A stretch of DNA of 64,000 nt from CAVQGZ01 sp942491665 (lineage in GTDB: Bacteria > Actinomycetota > Actinomycetes > Jiangellales > Jiangellaceae), in assembly GCA_942491665.1 (NCBI GenBank), contig CALOBR010000020.1:186001-250000 (forward strand). The letters are read 5' to 3'. Below are positions 8,133-17,795 of this stretch, piece by piece (position 1 is the first letter of the stretch; the number at the start of each line of letters is the position of its first letter). A program made the position numbers and the translations under genes. Under the pieces are notes generated by a model. It saw only the letters and a program-made list of their open reading frames with translations. It ran no database searches and was not told the origin of the DNA.

Positions 8133-8696
8133 CTAGCTGCTCAGCGCGGCGAAGATGCGCTCGGTGACCTCATCGACCGACCCCATGCCGTCGACCTTCA
8201 CGAGCAGCCCGCGCTCGCCGTAGGCGGCGGTCAAGGGGGCCGTCTCGGCGAGGTAGACCTCCATGCGGCGACGGATCGTGTCGGCGTTGTCGTCCGCGCG
8301 GCCCTCGATCTCGGCCCGCTTGAGCAGACGGTCGATGACGGCCTCGCTGTCGACGGTGAGCTCGACGACCGCGTCGAGGGCTGTGCTGGAGTCCGACAGG
8401 ATGCGCTCGAGCGCCCCGACCTGGGCCAGGGTGCGTGGGTAGCCGTCGAGCAGCCATCCCGCAGCGGCGTCGGCCTGACCGAGCCGGTCGGCGACCATGT
8501 TGTTGGTCACCTCGTCCGGCACGTACTCCCCGGCGTCCATGTAGGTCTTGGCCTGTTCCCCCAGCGGTGTCCCCTCGGCCAGGTTGCGCCGAAAGATGTC
8601 GCCGGTGGAGATTGCCGGGATCGCGTACCGCTCGGCGATCCGCGACGCCTGGGTGCCTTTGCCCGCACCGGGCGGGCCCATGATGATCAGTCGCAT
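8133..8696 (-). CDS. adk: Adenylate kinase, short-LID form
   Basis: The enzyme catalyses AMP + ATP = 2 ADP. The P-loop GPPGAGKGTQ lies at residues 7-16, with AISTGDIFR and LLDGYPRT motifs of the AMP site. At 187 aa the LID insertion is reduced to a short loop with no zinc cysteines, as in other actinobacterial enzymes. ATG shares one base with the secY stop (TGATG). Confidence 0.98.
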   Translation of the reverse strand: MRLIIMGPPGAGKGTQASRIAERYAIPAISTGDIFRRNLAEGTPLGEQAKTYMDAGEYVPDEVTNNMVADRLGQADAAAGWLLDGYPRTLAQVGALERILSDSSTALDAVVELTVDSEAVIDRLLKRAEIEGRADDNADTIRRRMEVYLAETAPLTAAYGERGLLVKVDGMGSVDEVTERIFAALSS

Positions 8697-9988
8697 CAGC
8701 GCAGGAACCCCTCATAGCTTCGTTGTTGCAGCTGGGAGTCGATCTGCTTGACCGTCTCCAGGCCCACTCCGACCATGATCAGGATGCTAGTGCCACCGAA
8801 CGGAAGGTTGGCCGAGACGCCGAGCAGGGCTACCGCGATGTTCGGGATGAGCGCGATGATCGCCAGGTAGATCGAGCCGGGGAAGGTCAGCCGAGAGAGC
8901 ACGTAGTCGAGGTACTCCTCGGTCGGCTTGCCGGCGCGGATGCCGGGGATGAAGCCGCCGTACTTCTTCATGTTGTCGGCGACCTCGGACGGGTTGAACG
9001 TGATCGCCACGTAGAAGTAGGTGAAGAACACGATGAGCAGGGCGTAGGTGATCATGTAGATCGCCGTGTCGCCGGACGCGCCGAAGGTGCGTTGCAGCCA
9101 CACCGACCACCCCGCCTCCGGGTTGAGCACCGTCAGCAGGATCGGGATGTAGAGGATGGACGAGGCGAAGATCACCGGGATGATGCCGGCCTGGTTGATC
9201 TTCAACGGGATGTAGGTGGACGAGCCGCCGTACATTCGCCGGCCGACCATCCGCTTGGCGTACTGCACCGGGATGCGACGCTGGGACTGCTCGACGAACA
9301 CCACGGCCACGATCACGGCGAGCCCGACTGCGCAGACGATCAAGAACGTCGTCACGTTGGTCTCGAGCCGGATGCTCCACAGGGCCGCCGGGAACGTCGC
9401 GATGATCGAGGTGAAGATCAGCACCGACATGCCGTTGCCGACGCCGCGGTCGGTGATGAGCTCACCGAGCCACATGACGACCGCGGTACCGGCCGTCATG
9501 ATGATGATCATCAGCGCGAGGTTCCACACCGACTCGTCGGGGATGATCACCTCGTTGCAGCCCGGGAACAGGTTGCCCGTGCGGGCGAGGGTGATGAAGC
9601 TGGCCGACTGCAGCACCGCGAGCCCGATGGTCAGGTAGCGCGTGTACTGGGTGATGCGGGCCTGCCCGGCCTGGCCCTCCTTCTTGAGCGCCTCCAGGCG
9701 CGGGATCACCACCGTGAGCAGCTGCAGGATGATGCTCGCGGTGATGTAGGGCATGATCCCGAGCGCGAACACCGAGAGCTGCAGCAGCGCACCGCCGGAG
9801 AACAGGTTGATGAGCCCGTAGATGCCGGTGTTGCCGGCGTCGGTGAAGCACGTGTTGATCGCCGCGACGTCCACGCCGGGGGTCGGCACGACCGAGCCGA
9901 GCCGGAACACGGCAATCATGCCGATCGTGAACAGCAGCTTTCGCCGTAGGTCCGGAGTCGTGAAAGCCGCACTGAAGACGGAGAGCAC
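8696..9988 (-). CDS. secY: Protein translocase subunit SecY
   Basis: SecY (430 aa) is the channel of the Sec translocon in the cytoplasmic membrane, working with SecE and SecA, both also in this window. It starts at a GTG and shows ten hydrophobic segments and signature stretches such as ITASIILQLL, GVGNGMSVLIF and the cytoplasmic loop FTYFYVAITFNP. The C-terminal loop RLTFPGSIYLA also fits. It is the last conserved member of the spc operon. Confidence 0.98.
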   Translation of the reverse strand: MLSVFSAAFTTPDLRRKLLFTIGMIAVFRLGSVVPTPGVDVAAINTCFTDAGNTGIYGLINLFSGGALLQLSVFALGIMPYITASIILQLLTVVIPRLEALKKEGQAGQARITQYTRYLTIGLAVLQSASFITLARTGNLFPGCNEVIIPDESVWNLALMIIIMTAGTAVVMWLGELITDRGVGNGMSVLIFTSIIATFPAALWSIRLETNVTTFLIVCAVGLAVIVAVVFVEQSQRRIPVQYAKRMVGRRMYGGSSTYIPLKINQAGIIPVIFASSILYIPILLTVLNPEAGWSVWLQRTFGASGDTAIYMITYALLIVFFTYFYVAITFNPSEVADNMKKYGGFIPGIRAGKPTEEYLDYVLSRLTFPGSIYLAIIALIPNIAVALLGVSANLPFGGTSILIMVGVGLETVKQIDSQLQQRSYEGFLR

Positions 9989-10059
9989 TCAACCTCCCGA
10001 GTGGGGACAAGCCTGACAGTATCCGGTCACACCGCGCTACGGCGCGGCCAGCGTGGCGA

Positions 10060-10527
10060 TCAGGCGGTGGTGATGCTCCCGCCGGCGGCGGCAACCTTCT
10101 CCGCGGCGCTGGCCGAGGCTGCGTCGACGCGCAGCTGGTAGGCCGCGCTCACGTCCCCGGTGCCCAGAACCTTCACGGGCAGGCCGTCACGCACCGCGCC
10201 CTTGGCGACGAGGTCAGCGACGGTCACGTCGCCGCCCTCGGGGAAGAGCTCGGCGAGGCGGCCCAGGTTGATCACCTGGTACTCGGTGCGGAACGGGTTG
10301 CGAAAGCCCTTCAGCTTCGGCACCCGCATGTGCAGCGGCATCTGGCCACCCTCGAAGCGGTCGGGGACGGTGCCCCGGGCCTTCGAGCCCTTCGTGCCCC
10401 GCCCTGACGTCTTGCCCTTGGACGCCTCGCCGCGGCCCTTGCGGGTCTTGGCAGTGTTCGATCCGGGGGCCGGACGCAGGTGGTGGGGCTTGAGCGGGGA
10501 GCCCGTGGACTCCGACGACGTGGTCAC
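10060..10527 (-). CDS. rplO: 50S ribosomal protein L15
   Basis: L15 (155 aa) is a late-assembly 23S-binding protein. The N-terminus carries the characteristic LKPHHLRPAPGSNTAKTRKG and GRGTKGSKARG; the core continues with FEGGQMPLHMRVPKLKGF. ATG overlaps the rpmD stop by 4 nt. Confidence 0.98.
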   Translation of the reverse strand: MTTSSESTGSPLKPHHLRPAPGSNTAKTRKGRGEASKGKTSGRGTKGSKARGTVPDRFEGGQMPLHMRVPKLKGFRNPFRTEYQVINLGRLAELFPEGGDVTVADLVAKGAVRDGLPVKVLGTGDVSAAYQLRVDAASASAAEKVAAAGGSITTA

Positions 10528-10709
10528 TTCGAAACCTCCTCGACGGTGACCAGGTGGGCCACTGTGGCGACCATGCCCCGAAACTCGGGCCGGTCTGCTT
10601 TGACGACGCTGTCGCCGACGTGCTTGAGCCCCAGCGAGCGCAGCGTGTTGCGCTGGCCCGAGGTGCCCCCGATCGACGAGCGCACCTGGGTGACGAGCAG
10701 CTCGCTCAT
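10524..10709 (-). CDS. rpmD: 50S ribosomal protein L30
   Basis: L30 has 61 aa, the usual bacterial length. The sequence LLVTQVRSSIGGTSGQRNTL followed by LGLKHVGDSVV is the family core. The ATG at 10709 overlaps the rpsE stop as ATGA. Confidence 0.97.
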   Translation of the reverse strand: MSELLVTQVRSSIGGTSGQRNTLRSLGLKHVGDSVVKADRPEFRGMVATVAHLVTVEEVSK

Positions 10710-11320
10710 GCGCCCACCGCCGTCTCCGGCTCGGTCGCCTTCGGCGCGGCGGAGCCGGCTCGCAGCAGCGCCGCCGGGGCGACGTCGGCCAGCGGCAGCC
10801 CGCGACGGGCGGCGACCTGCTCCGGGCGCTCCAGCATCTGCAGGGCAGCGACCGTCGCGTGGACGATGTTGATGGGGTTGGACGACCCGAGCGACTTGCT
10901 CAGCACGTCGTGGATACCGGCGCACTCCAGCACGGCTCGCACCGGGCCACCCGCGATCACCCCGGTACCGGGCGAGGCCGGGCGCAGCAGCACCACGCCG
11001 GCGGCCTTCTCCCCCTGCACCGGGTGCGGGATGGTGCCCTCGCTGCGCGGCACGCGGAAGAAGCTCTTCTTCGCCTCCTCCACGCCCTTGGCGATGGCGG
11101 CGGGCACCTCCTTGGCCTTGCCGTAGCCCACACCGACGGTGCCGTTGCCGTCACCGACGACGACGAGCGCGGTGAAGCTGAACCGGCGGCCACCCTTGAC
11201 GACCTTCGCGACACGGTTGATCGCGACGACGCGCTCGAGGTACTGGTTCTTGTCGGAGTCCCGGCCACGCCGGTCGTCTCGGCCACGGCGGTCGCCGTCG
11301 CGACGCGACGTTCCACTCAT
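10706..11320 (-). CDS. rpsE: 30S ribosomal protein S5
   Basis: S5 (204 aa) contributes to decoding fidelity and mRNA unwinding at the entry tunnel. The Arg/Asp-rich N-terminal stretch (about residues 5-25) precedes the dsRNA-binding fold: LERVVAINRVAKVVKGGRRF, then GNGTVGVGYGKAKEVP and RPASPGTGVIAGGPVRAVLE. The ATG at 11320 was preferred over upstream open frame because the family N-terminus begins here. Confidence 0.98.
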   Translation of the reverse strand: MSGTSRRDGDRRGRDDRRGRDSDKNQYLERVVAINRVAKVVKGGRRFSFTALVVVGDGNGTVGVGYGKAKEVPAAIAKGVEEAKKSFFRVPRSEGTIPHPVQGEKAAGVVLLRPASPGTGVIAGGPVRAVLECAGIHDVLSKSLGSSNPINIVHATVAALQMLERPEQVAARRGLPLADVAPAALLRAGSAAPKATEPETAVGA

Positions 11321-11342
11321 CAGATGACTCTCTCTCTGGTCT

Positions 11343-11723
11343 CTAGAACGTGAGTCCGGCCTCGCGGGCGCCATCGGCGACCGCGGCGACCCGACCGTGG
11401 TAGGCGTTGCCGCCCCGGTCGAACACGACAGTTGACACGCCGGCCTGCTGCGCGCGCTGGGCGACGAGCTGGCCGACGGTGCGCGCCTTGGCGGTCTTGT
11501 CACCGCTGTCGGTGCGCAGGTCGCCCTCCATCGTGGAGGCCGACGCGAGCGTGTGGCCGGTGGTGTCGTCGACGACCTGGGCCACGACGTGGCGAAGCGA
11601 GCGCGACACCACGAGGCGCGGGCGTCCCGCGTCCCCGGTGATGCGCTTGCGCACGCGCAGGTGCCGCCGGTTGCGGGCGGCTGCCTTGCTGTGACCGCGC
11701 TTGTTGCTGATCGCGATACCCAT
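11343..11723 (-). CDS. rplR: 50S ribosomal protein L18
   Basis: L18 (126 aa) binds 5S rRNA together with L5. Conserved stretches are RRHLRVRKRITGDAGRPRLV and GQLVAQRAQQAG, ending with FDRGGNAYHGRVAAVADGAR. It lies 2 nt after rplF. Confidence 0.98.
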   Translation of the reverse strand: MGIAISNKRGHSKAAARNRRHLRVRKRITGDAGRPRLVVSRSLRHVVAQVVDDTTGHTLASASTMEGDLRTDSGDKTAKARTVGQLVAQRAQQAGVSTVVFDRGGNAYHGRVAAVADGAREAGLTF

Positions 11724-11725
11724 GA

Positions 11726-12265
11726 CTACTTACCGGCCTTTCCAGCCTTGCGGCGGACGTGCTCGCCCGCGTAGCGGATGCCCTTGCCCTTGTACGGCTC
11801 GGGCTTGCGCAGCTTGCGGATGTTGGCCGCGGTCTCCCCGACCTGCTGCTTGTCGATCCCCTGCACGGAGAACTTGGTCGGTGACTCCACGGCGAACGAG
11901 ATGCCGTCCGGCGCCTCGATCAGCACCGGGTGGCTGAACCCGAGCGCGAACTCCAGGTTCGAGCCCTTGGCCGCCACGCGGTAGCCCACGCCGACGATCT
12001 CGAGCTTCTTCTCGTAGCCCTGCGTCACCCCGGTCACCATGTTGGCGACCAGGGTGCGTGAGAGGCCGTGCAGCGCCTTGCTGTCGCGCTCGTCGTCGGG
12101 ACGCGCCACCGCCAGCGAGCCGTCCTCGGCCTTGTCGACGCTGATACCCCCCACGAGCGTGTGGCTGAGCGTGCCCTTGGGGCCCTTCACGGTGACGGTG
12201 TCACCGTCGATCTGCACCTCGACCCCGGACGGAACCGGGACCGGCATCTTGCCGATGCGAGACAT
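11726..12265 (-). CDS. rplF: 50S ribosomal protein L6
   Basis: L6 (179 aa) lies near the factor-binding site. It has the two-repeat fold with MSRIGKMPVPVPSGVEV at the start, VTGVTQGYEKKLEIVGVGYR in the middle and RKPEPYKGKGIRYAGEHVRR at the end, the region that contacts the sarcin-ricin loop. Confidence 0.98.
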   Translation of the reverse strand: MSRIGKMPVPVPSGVEVQIDGDTVTVKGPKGTLSHTLVGGISVDKAEDGSLAVARPDDERDSKALHGLSRTLVANMVTGVTQGYEKKLEIVGVGYRVAAKGSNLEFALGFSHPVLIEAPDGISFAVESPTKFSVQGIDKQQVGETAANIRKLRKPEPYKGKGIRYAGEHVRRKAGKAGK

Positions 12266-12277
12266 GGCTGTTCTCCC

Positions 12278-12685
12278 TTACCAGACGTAGGCGAGGACTT
12301 CCCCGCCCACGCCCGTCTTCGCAGCCTGGCGGTCGGTGAGCAGCCCCTGAGACGTCGAGATGATCGCGATCCCCAGGCCGCCGAGCACCTTCGGCAGGTT
12401 CGTGGACTTGGCATACACCCGCAGGCCGGGCTTCGACACGCGGCGCAAGCCGGCGATCGAGCGCTCGCGCTGCGGGCCGTACTTGAGGTCGAGCCGAAGC
12501 GTGCGGCCCACCTCCCCCTCGCCGGGCTCGGCGACGGTGTAGCCGCCGATGTACCCCTCGGCCTTGAGGATGTCGGCGATGCTCACCTTGAGCTTGCTGT
12601 ACGGCATCGCGACGGTGTCGTGGTAGGCGGAGTTCGCGTTGCGCAGCCGCGCAAGCATGTCCGCGATCGGGTCTGTCATCGTCAT
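12278..12685 (-). CDS. rpsH: 30S ribosomal protein S8
   Basis: S8 (135 aa) binds the central domain of 16S rRNA and, in E. coli, represses the spc operon. The family core MTDPIADMLARLRNANSAYH and the C-terminal STSQGLLTDRQAAKTGVGGE are present. The start may be ATG 12685 or the in-frame ATG 12679 two codons later. Confidence 0.98.
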   Translation of the reverse strand: MTMTDPIADMLARLRNANSAYHDTVAMPYSKLKVSIADILKAEGYIGGYTVAEPGEGEVGRTLRLDLKYGPQRERSIAGLRRVSKPGLRVYAKSTNLPKVLGGLGIAIISTSQGLLTDRQAAKTGVGGEVLAYVW

Positions 12686-12707
12686 GATCGTCTGCTCTCT
12701 CTACCCG

Positions 12708-12893
12708 CTACCAGCTCGACTTCGTGATGCCGGGCAGCTCGCCGGCGTGCGCCATCTCGCGCAGGCACACCCGGCACAGCCCGAACTTGCGGTAGACCGC
12801 CTGGGGACGCCCACACCGCTGGCAGCGGGTGTAGGCACGCACCTTGTACTTGGGCTTGCGCTTGGCCTTGACGACCAGTGCCTTCTTCGCCAC
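12708..12893 (-). CDS. rpsN: 30S ribosomal protein S14 type Z
   Basis: This is the 61-aa zinc-binding form of S14, starting at a GTG. Cys24, Cys27, Cys40 and Cys43 form the zinc ribbon (CQRCG and CRVC). Together with zinc-type L36 it indicates that the cluster encodes zinc-requiring isoforms; zinc-free paralogues, if any, lie elsewhere. Confidence 0.98.
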   Translation of the reverse strand: MAKKALVVKAKRKPKYKVRAYTRCQRCGRPQAVYRKFGLCRVCLREMAHAGELPGITKSSW

Positions 12894-12894
12894 G

Positions 12895-13461
12895 TCAGTT
12901 CTCCTTGAACGGGAAGCCGAGCGCCTTGAGCAGCGCGCGTCCCTCGTCGTCGTTGGCCGCGGTGGTCACCACGGTGATGTCCATGCCGCGAGCGCGGTCG
13001 ATGCGGTCGGGGTCGACCTCGAGAAACACGACCTGCTCGGTGAGCCCGAAGGTGTAGTTGCCCGAGCCGTCGAACTGCTTGGGCGACAGGCCGCGAAAGT
13101 CGCGGATGCGGGGCAGCGCCAGCGACAGCGTGCGGTCGAGGAACTCCCACATGCGGTTGCCGCGGATCGTCACGTGCGCGCCGATCGGCATGCCCTCGCG
13201 CAGCTTGAACTGCGCGATCGACTTGCGCGCCTTGGTGACGACGGGCTTCTGGCCGGTGATCGTGGTGAGGTCGCGCACGGCGCCCTCGATCAGCTTGGCG
13301 TCACGGGCAGCCTCGCCGACGCCCATGTTGACCACGATCTTGGTCAGGGTTGGCACCTGCATGATGTTGTCGAAGCCGAACTGCTCGCGAAGGGCCGGGA
13401 CGACCTCGGCGCGGTAGCGCTCCTTCAGCCGCGGGACGGCCGGTGCGGTCACGTCGCTCAT
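12895..13461 (-). CDS. rplE: 50S ribosomal protein L5
   Basis: L5 (188 aa) binds 5S rRNA and forms the bridge to S13. Conserved regions are MQVPTLTKIVVNMGVGEAA, RKSIAQFKLREGMPIGAHVT and DRIDRARGMDITVVTTA. ATG overlaps the rplX stop by one base. Confidence 0.98.
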   Translation of the reverse strand: MSDVTAPAVPRLKERYRAEVVPALREQFGFDNIMQVPTLTKIVVNMGVGEAARDAKLIEGAVRDLTTITGQKPVVTKARKSIAQFKLREGMPIGAHVTIRGNRMWEFLDRTLSLALPRIRDFRGLSPKQFDGSGNYTFGLTEQVVFLEVDPDRIDRARGMDITVVTTAANDDEGRALLKALGFPFKEN

Positions 13462-13796
13462 CAGATGTCCTCACCGGTGCGCTTGGCGACGCGCACCTTC
13501 GTGCCGCTAGCGTCGATGCGGTACCCGACGCGGCTGCCCACGACCTTCTTCTCGCCGTCGACCTCGGTCTCGACCGCCAGCATGACGTTGGAGATCTTGA
13601 TCGGTGCCTCGGTGTTCACGATGCCCCCGGTGCGCGACCCACGCGTGGTCTGGCCCACCTTCGTGTGCTTCGTGACTCGGTTGACGCCCTCGACGATCAC
13701 CGTGCCGGCGCGGGGGTTGGCCACGATGACCTTGCCCACGACACCCTTGTCTTTGCCTGCGATGACGACCACGCGGTCGCCCTTACGGATCTTCAC
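13461..13796 (-). CDS. rplX: 50S ribosomal protein L24
   Basis: L24 (111 aa) initiates 23S assembly and lies at the tunnel exit. It contains a KOW motif near the N-terminus (KIRKGDRVVVIAGKDKGVVG) followed by VEGVNRVTKHTKVGQ. It abuts rplN. Confidence 0.98.
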   Translation of the reverse strand: MKIRKGDRVVVIAGKDKGVVGKVIVANPRAGTVIVEGVNRVTKHTKVGQTTRGSRTGGIVNTEAPIKISNVMLAVETEVDGEKKVVGSRVGYRIDASGTKVRVAKRTGEDI

Positions 13797-14165
13797 TCAG
13801 ATCACCTCCGGGGCGAGCGACACGATGCGCATGAACTTCTTCTCCCGCAGCTCGCGGCCCACCGGGCCGAAGATGCGTGTCCCGCGCGGGTCGCCGCCCT
13901 CCTTGATGATGACGGCCGCGTTCTCGTCGAACCGGATGTAGCTGCCGTCGGGACGACGACGCTCCTTCGCGGTTCGGACGATGACGGCGCGCACCACGTC
14001 CTTCTTCTTCACGGTGCCACCGGGGATGGCCTCTTTGACCGAGGCGACCACGACGTCACCGATACCGGCGTACCGGCGACCGGAGCCACCGAGGACGCGG
14101 ATGACTAGCAGCTCCCGCGCACCGGTGTTGTCCGCGACGCGTAGCCGCGACTCCTGCTGGATCAT
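13797..14165 (-). CDS. rplN: 50S ribosomal protein L14
   Basis: L14 has exactly 122 aa, the near-invariant family length. It begins MIQQESRLRVADNTGARELL and includes the signature region VKKKDVVRAVIVRTAKERRR. It contacts the small subunit and is the first gene of the classical spc segment. Confidence 0.99.
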   Translation of the reverse strand: MIQQESRLRVADNTGARELLVIRVLGGSGRRYAGIGDVVVASVKEAIPGGTVKKKDVVRAVIVRTAKERRRPDGSYIRFDENAAVIIKEGGDPRGTRIFGPVGRELREKKFMRIVSLAPEVI

Positions 14166-14174
14166 TCCTCGCTC

Positions 14175-14471
14175 CTACTTGGCCTTCTCGAGGATCTCCG
14201 TCAGGCGCCAGCGCTTCGTGGCTGACGTCGGACGGGTCTCCATGACTCGCACCAGGTCTCCGGTGTGAGCGTCGTTCTGCTCGTCGTGCGCCTTCAGGCG
14301 GCTCGTGCGCCGCACGACCTTGCCGTACCGGGGGTGGGTGAAGCGGTCTTCGACAGCGACCACGATGGTCTTGTCCATCTTGTCGCTGACGACATACCCC
14401 TCCCGCACCTTGCGGAAACCCCGAGCAGCCTCCGCGGTGGCGGTGACCTGGGGTGCCTCGTTCTCGCTCAT
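14175..14471 (-). CDS. rpsQ: 30S ribosomal protein S17
   Basis: S17 (98 aa) is an OB-fold 16S-binding protein. After a 20-residue variable N-terminus comes RKVREGYVVSDKMDKTIVVA, then RTSRLKAHDEQNDAHTGDLV. The ATG overlaps the rpmC stop by 4 nt. Confidence 0.98.
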   Translation of the reverse strand: MSENEAPQVTATAEAARGFRKVREGYVVSDKMDKTIVVAVEDRFTHPRYGKVVRRTSRLKAHDEQNDAHTGDLVRVMETRPTSATKRWRLTEILEKAK

Positions 14472-14704
14472 GCGCTCTCCTGCTCGCTCAGAACCGTGGT
14501 GATGCCGAGCTCGCGCTCGCGCATGATCGTGTAGATCCGCGCGATGTCGCGGCGCACGGCGGTGAGCCGGCCATGGCTCTCCAGCTGACCGGTGGCGGCC
14601 TGGAAGCGCAGGTTGAACAGGCTCTCCTTGGCCTGCACCAGCTCTTCGCGGAGCTCGTCGTCAGACTTGGTGCGCAGCACCTGGGCCGAGGTCTCGACGG
14701 CCAT
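14468..14704 (-). CDS. rpmC: 50S ribosomal protein L29
   Basis: L29 (78 aa) lies at the tunnel exit beside L23. The two-helix core shows LREELVQAKESLFNLRFQAA and VRRDIARIYTIMRERE in the expected order. It shares one base with the rplP stop and overlaps rpsQ by 4 nt. Confidence 0.97.
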   Translation of the reverse strand: MAVETSAQVLRTKSDDELREELVQAKESLFNLRFQAATGQLESHGRLTAVRRDIARIYTIMRERELGITTVLSEQESA

Positions 14705-15123
14705 CAGAACTCACCGCCTTCCCGGGTGACGATCCGACACTTCATGGGCAGCTTGTGCATGGCGCGGGTGAGCGCCTCACGGGCCACCTTCTCGTCCGGG
14801 TACGACAGCTCGAACATCACCCGGCCGGGGCGCACGTTGGCGACCCACCACTCCGGGGAGCCCTTGCCCGAGCCCATGCGGGTCTCGGCCGGCTTCTTGG
14901 TGAGCGGACGGTCCGGGTAGATGGTGATCCAGACCTTGCCGCCACGCTTGACGTGCCGGGTCACCGCGATACGCGCCGACTCGATCTGCCGGTTGGTGAC
15001 GTAGGCGCCCTCGACGGCCTGCAGGCCGAACTGGCCGAAGGTCAGCGTCGTGCCGCCCTTGGCCATGCCCGAGCGCTTCGGGTGGTGCTGCTTGCGGTGC
15101 TTGATGCGACGGGGCATGAGCAT
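14704..15123 (-). CDS. rplP: 50S ribosomal protein L16
   Basis: L16 (139 aa) helps position the A-site tRNA. The start at ATG 15123 gives MLMPRRIKHRKQHHPKRSG, matching the family; the open frame continues upstream without family match. GKGSPEWWVANVRPGRVMFE is the conserved centre. Confidence 0.98.
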   Translation of the reverse strand: MLMPRRIKHRKQHHPKRSGMAKGGTTLTFGQFGLQAVEGAYVTNRQIESARIAVTRHVKRGGKVWITIYPDRPLTKKPAETRMGSGKGSPEWWVANVRPGRVMFELSYPDEKVAREALTRAMHKLPMKCRIVTREGGEF

Positions 15124-15127
15124 GGTG

Positions 15128-15955
15128 TCAGCCCTCCTTGGCCGGAGCCTGCGTCGCAGGCTCGGCGGTGCTCGTGGCCACAGCCGACGGCGCGGTTGCA
15201 GCCTCGGTGGTCTCAGTCGGGGCGCTCGCCTCGCCGGCCTCCGCGCCGGAGCGCGGACGGCGACGCTCGGGACGACGGCGCTGCTGCGCGACACGCTGCG
15301 CGGCCGCTGCCGCCTCGCGCTCGAGCCGGCTGCCGCTGACGTCCCCGGTGTAGACCCAGACCTTCACGCCGATGCGGCCGAAGGTGGTCTTGGCCTCGTA
15401 GAAGCCGTAGTCGATGTTGGCCCGCAACGTGTGCAGCGGGACGCGACCCTCGCGGTAGAACTCCGTGCGCGACATCTCTGCGCCGCCCAGGCGACCCGAC
15501 ACCTGCACCCGGATGCCCTTGGCACCGGCGCGCATGGTGGTCTGGATGCCCTTGCGCATCGCGCGGCGGAACGAGACGCGAGCAGACAGCTGCTCGGCCA
15601 CGCCCTGGGCCACCAGCTGGGCGTCCAGCTCGGGGTTCTTGACCTCGAGGATGTTCAGCTGCACCTGCTTGCCGGTGAGCTCCTCCAGCTTGCCGCGAAG
15701 CTCGTCGGCCTGCTGGCCGCGTCGTCCGATGACGATGCCGGGGCGTGCGGTGTGGATGTCGACGCGTACCCGGTCACGGGTGCGCTCGATCTCCACGCGC
15801 GAGATGCCGGCGCGCTCCATCCCGGTGGACAGCAGGCGACGGATGGCGATGTCTTCGGCGACGTAGTCGCTGTACATCTTGTCTGCGTACCACCGGCTGG
15901 TGTGGTCGCTGCTGATCCCCAGGCGAAAGCCCTTGGGGTTGATCTTCTGACCCAT
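15128..15955 (-). CDS. rpsC: 30S ribosomal protein S3 with Ala/Glu-rich tail
   Basis: S3 (275 aa) lies at the mRNA entry pore. It has the N-terminal MGQKINPKGFRLGI, the type 2 KH domain with the GIVIGRRGQQADELR loop (about residue 75), and the C-terminal domain GIRVQVSGRLGGAEMSRTE. The last 60 residues are Arg-rich and then Ala/Thr/Glu low complexity, a length typical of actinobacteria. ATG shares a base with the rplV stop. Confidence 0.98.
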   Translation of the reverse strand: MGQKINPKGFRLGISSDHTSRWYADKMYSDYVAEDIAIRRLLSTGMERAGISRVEIERTRDRVRVDIHTARPGIVIGRRGQQADELRGKLEELTGKQVQLNILEVKNPELDAQLVAQGVAEQLSARVSFRRAMRKGIQTTMRAGAKGIRVQVSGRLGGAEMSRTEFYREGRVPLHTLRANIDYGFYEAKTTFGRIGVKVWVYTGDVSGSRLEREAAAAAQRVAQQRRRPERRRPRSGAEAGEASAPTETTEAATAPSAVATSTAEPATQAPAKEG

Positions 15956-16296
15956 CAGCGGTCCTTCCTGGACTCGACCACCACAGTGATGTGGCTGGTG
16001 CGCTTGCGAATGCGGTAGGCGCGGCCCTGCGCACGCGGCCGGATCCGCTTGATCGTGGGGCCCTCGTCGACGTAGGCCTCGCTGATCCACAGCGTGGCCG
16101 GCGCGAGCCCCTCGTTGTTCTCGGCGTTGGCCATGGCGCTCTGCAGCACCTTGCGAACCGGCTCAGCGGCCGCCATGGGGGCGAACTGCAACGTGGCGAC
16201 GGCCTCGTCGGCCTTCATCCCGCGGATGACGTCCACCACGCGACGCGCCTTCATGGGCGTGACGCGGACGTAGCGCGCCTGGGCCCTGGCTTCCAT
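15955..16296 (-). CDS. rplV: 50S ribosomal protein L22
   Basis: L22 (113 aa) lines the exit tunnel. ATG 16296 is preferred over the upstream ATG at 16314 because AGGAG lies exactly 5 nt before it and the product begins with the family MEARAQARYVRVTPMKARRV. The tunnel hairpin region TIKRIRPRAQGRAYRIRKRT is present with no macrolide-resistance-type insertion evident. Confidence 0.97.
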   Translation of the reverse strand: MEARAQARYVRVTPMKARRVVDVIRGMKADEAVATLQFAPMAAAEPVRKVLQSAMANAENNEGLAPATLWISEAYVDEGPTIKRIRPRAQGRAYRIRKRTSHITVVVESRKDR

Positions 16297-16318
16297 GATT
16301 ACTCCTGTCGACATGTCG

Positions 16319-16600
16319 TCAGCGCCGCCGAGCCCGGCGGTCGTCCTTCTCGTGGCCGCGGAACGTGCGGGTCGGCGCGAACTCGCCGAGCTTGTGCCCG
16401 ACCATCGCGTCGGTGACGAACACGGGGACGTGCTTGCGCCCGTCGTGCACAGCGATGGTGTGGCCGATCATCTCCGGCACCACCATCGACCGGCGCGACC
16501 AGGTCTTGATGACGTTCTTGGTTCCCCGCTCGTTCTGCTCCTCGACCTTCTTGGCCAGGTGCTCGTCGACGAACGGGCCCTTCTTCAGGCTGCGTGGCAC
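16319..16600 (-). CDS. rpsS: 30S ribosomal protein S19
   Basis: S19 (93 aa, standard) forms a head complex with S13. It begins MPRSLKKGPFVDEHLAKKVE and shows IGHTIAVHDGRKHVPVFVTD and LGEFAPTRTFRGH. It lies 8 nt after rplB. Confidence 0.99.
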   Translation of the reverse strand: MPRSLKKGPFVDEHLAKKVEEQNERGTKNVIKTWSRRSMVVPEMIGHTIAVHDGRKHVPVFVTDAMVGHKLGEFAPTRTFRGHEKDDRRARRR

Positions 16601-16608
16601 TTCGGCTC

Positions 16609-17445
<837 letters not shown>

Positions 17446-17480
17446 GGTTGTCTACCTCGTCTGCATTCGTGCGGTCGCCG

Positions 17481-17795
17481 CTAGGCGACGGGTCCACCGA
17501 AGATGTCGATGCGCTGTCCGTCGGCCACTGTCACGATGGCGCGCTTGGTGTCAGGACGGCTGCCCCACCCCGCACGGGTGCGGCGGCGCTTGCCCGCACG
17601 GTTCATCGTGTTCACGTTGGTGACGGTGACGTCGAAGATCGTCTCGACCGCGATCTTGATCTCGGTCTTGTTGGCGTCTGTCGCCACGACGAACGTGTAC
17701 TTGTTCTCGTCCAGCAGGCCGTAGCTCTTCTCCGAGACGACCGGGGCGATCAGCACGTCGCGGTGCGTGCGACGCGGGGGCAGCGCGGTGCTCAT
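17481..17795 (-). CDS. rplW: 50S ribosomal protein L23
   Basis: L23 (104 aa) is the docking site for SRP and trigger factor at the tunnel exit. Family features are DVLIAPVVSEKSYGLLDENK and KTEIKIAVETIFDVTVTNVN, followed by the basic RAGKRRRTRAGWG. It overlaps rplD by 4 nt. Confidence 0.98.
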   Translation of the reverse strand: MSTALPPRRTHRDVLIAPVVSEKSYGLLDENKYTFVVATDANKTEIKIAVETIFDVTVTNVNTMNRAGKRRRTRAGWGSRPDTKRAIVTVADGQRIDIFGGPVA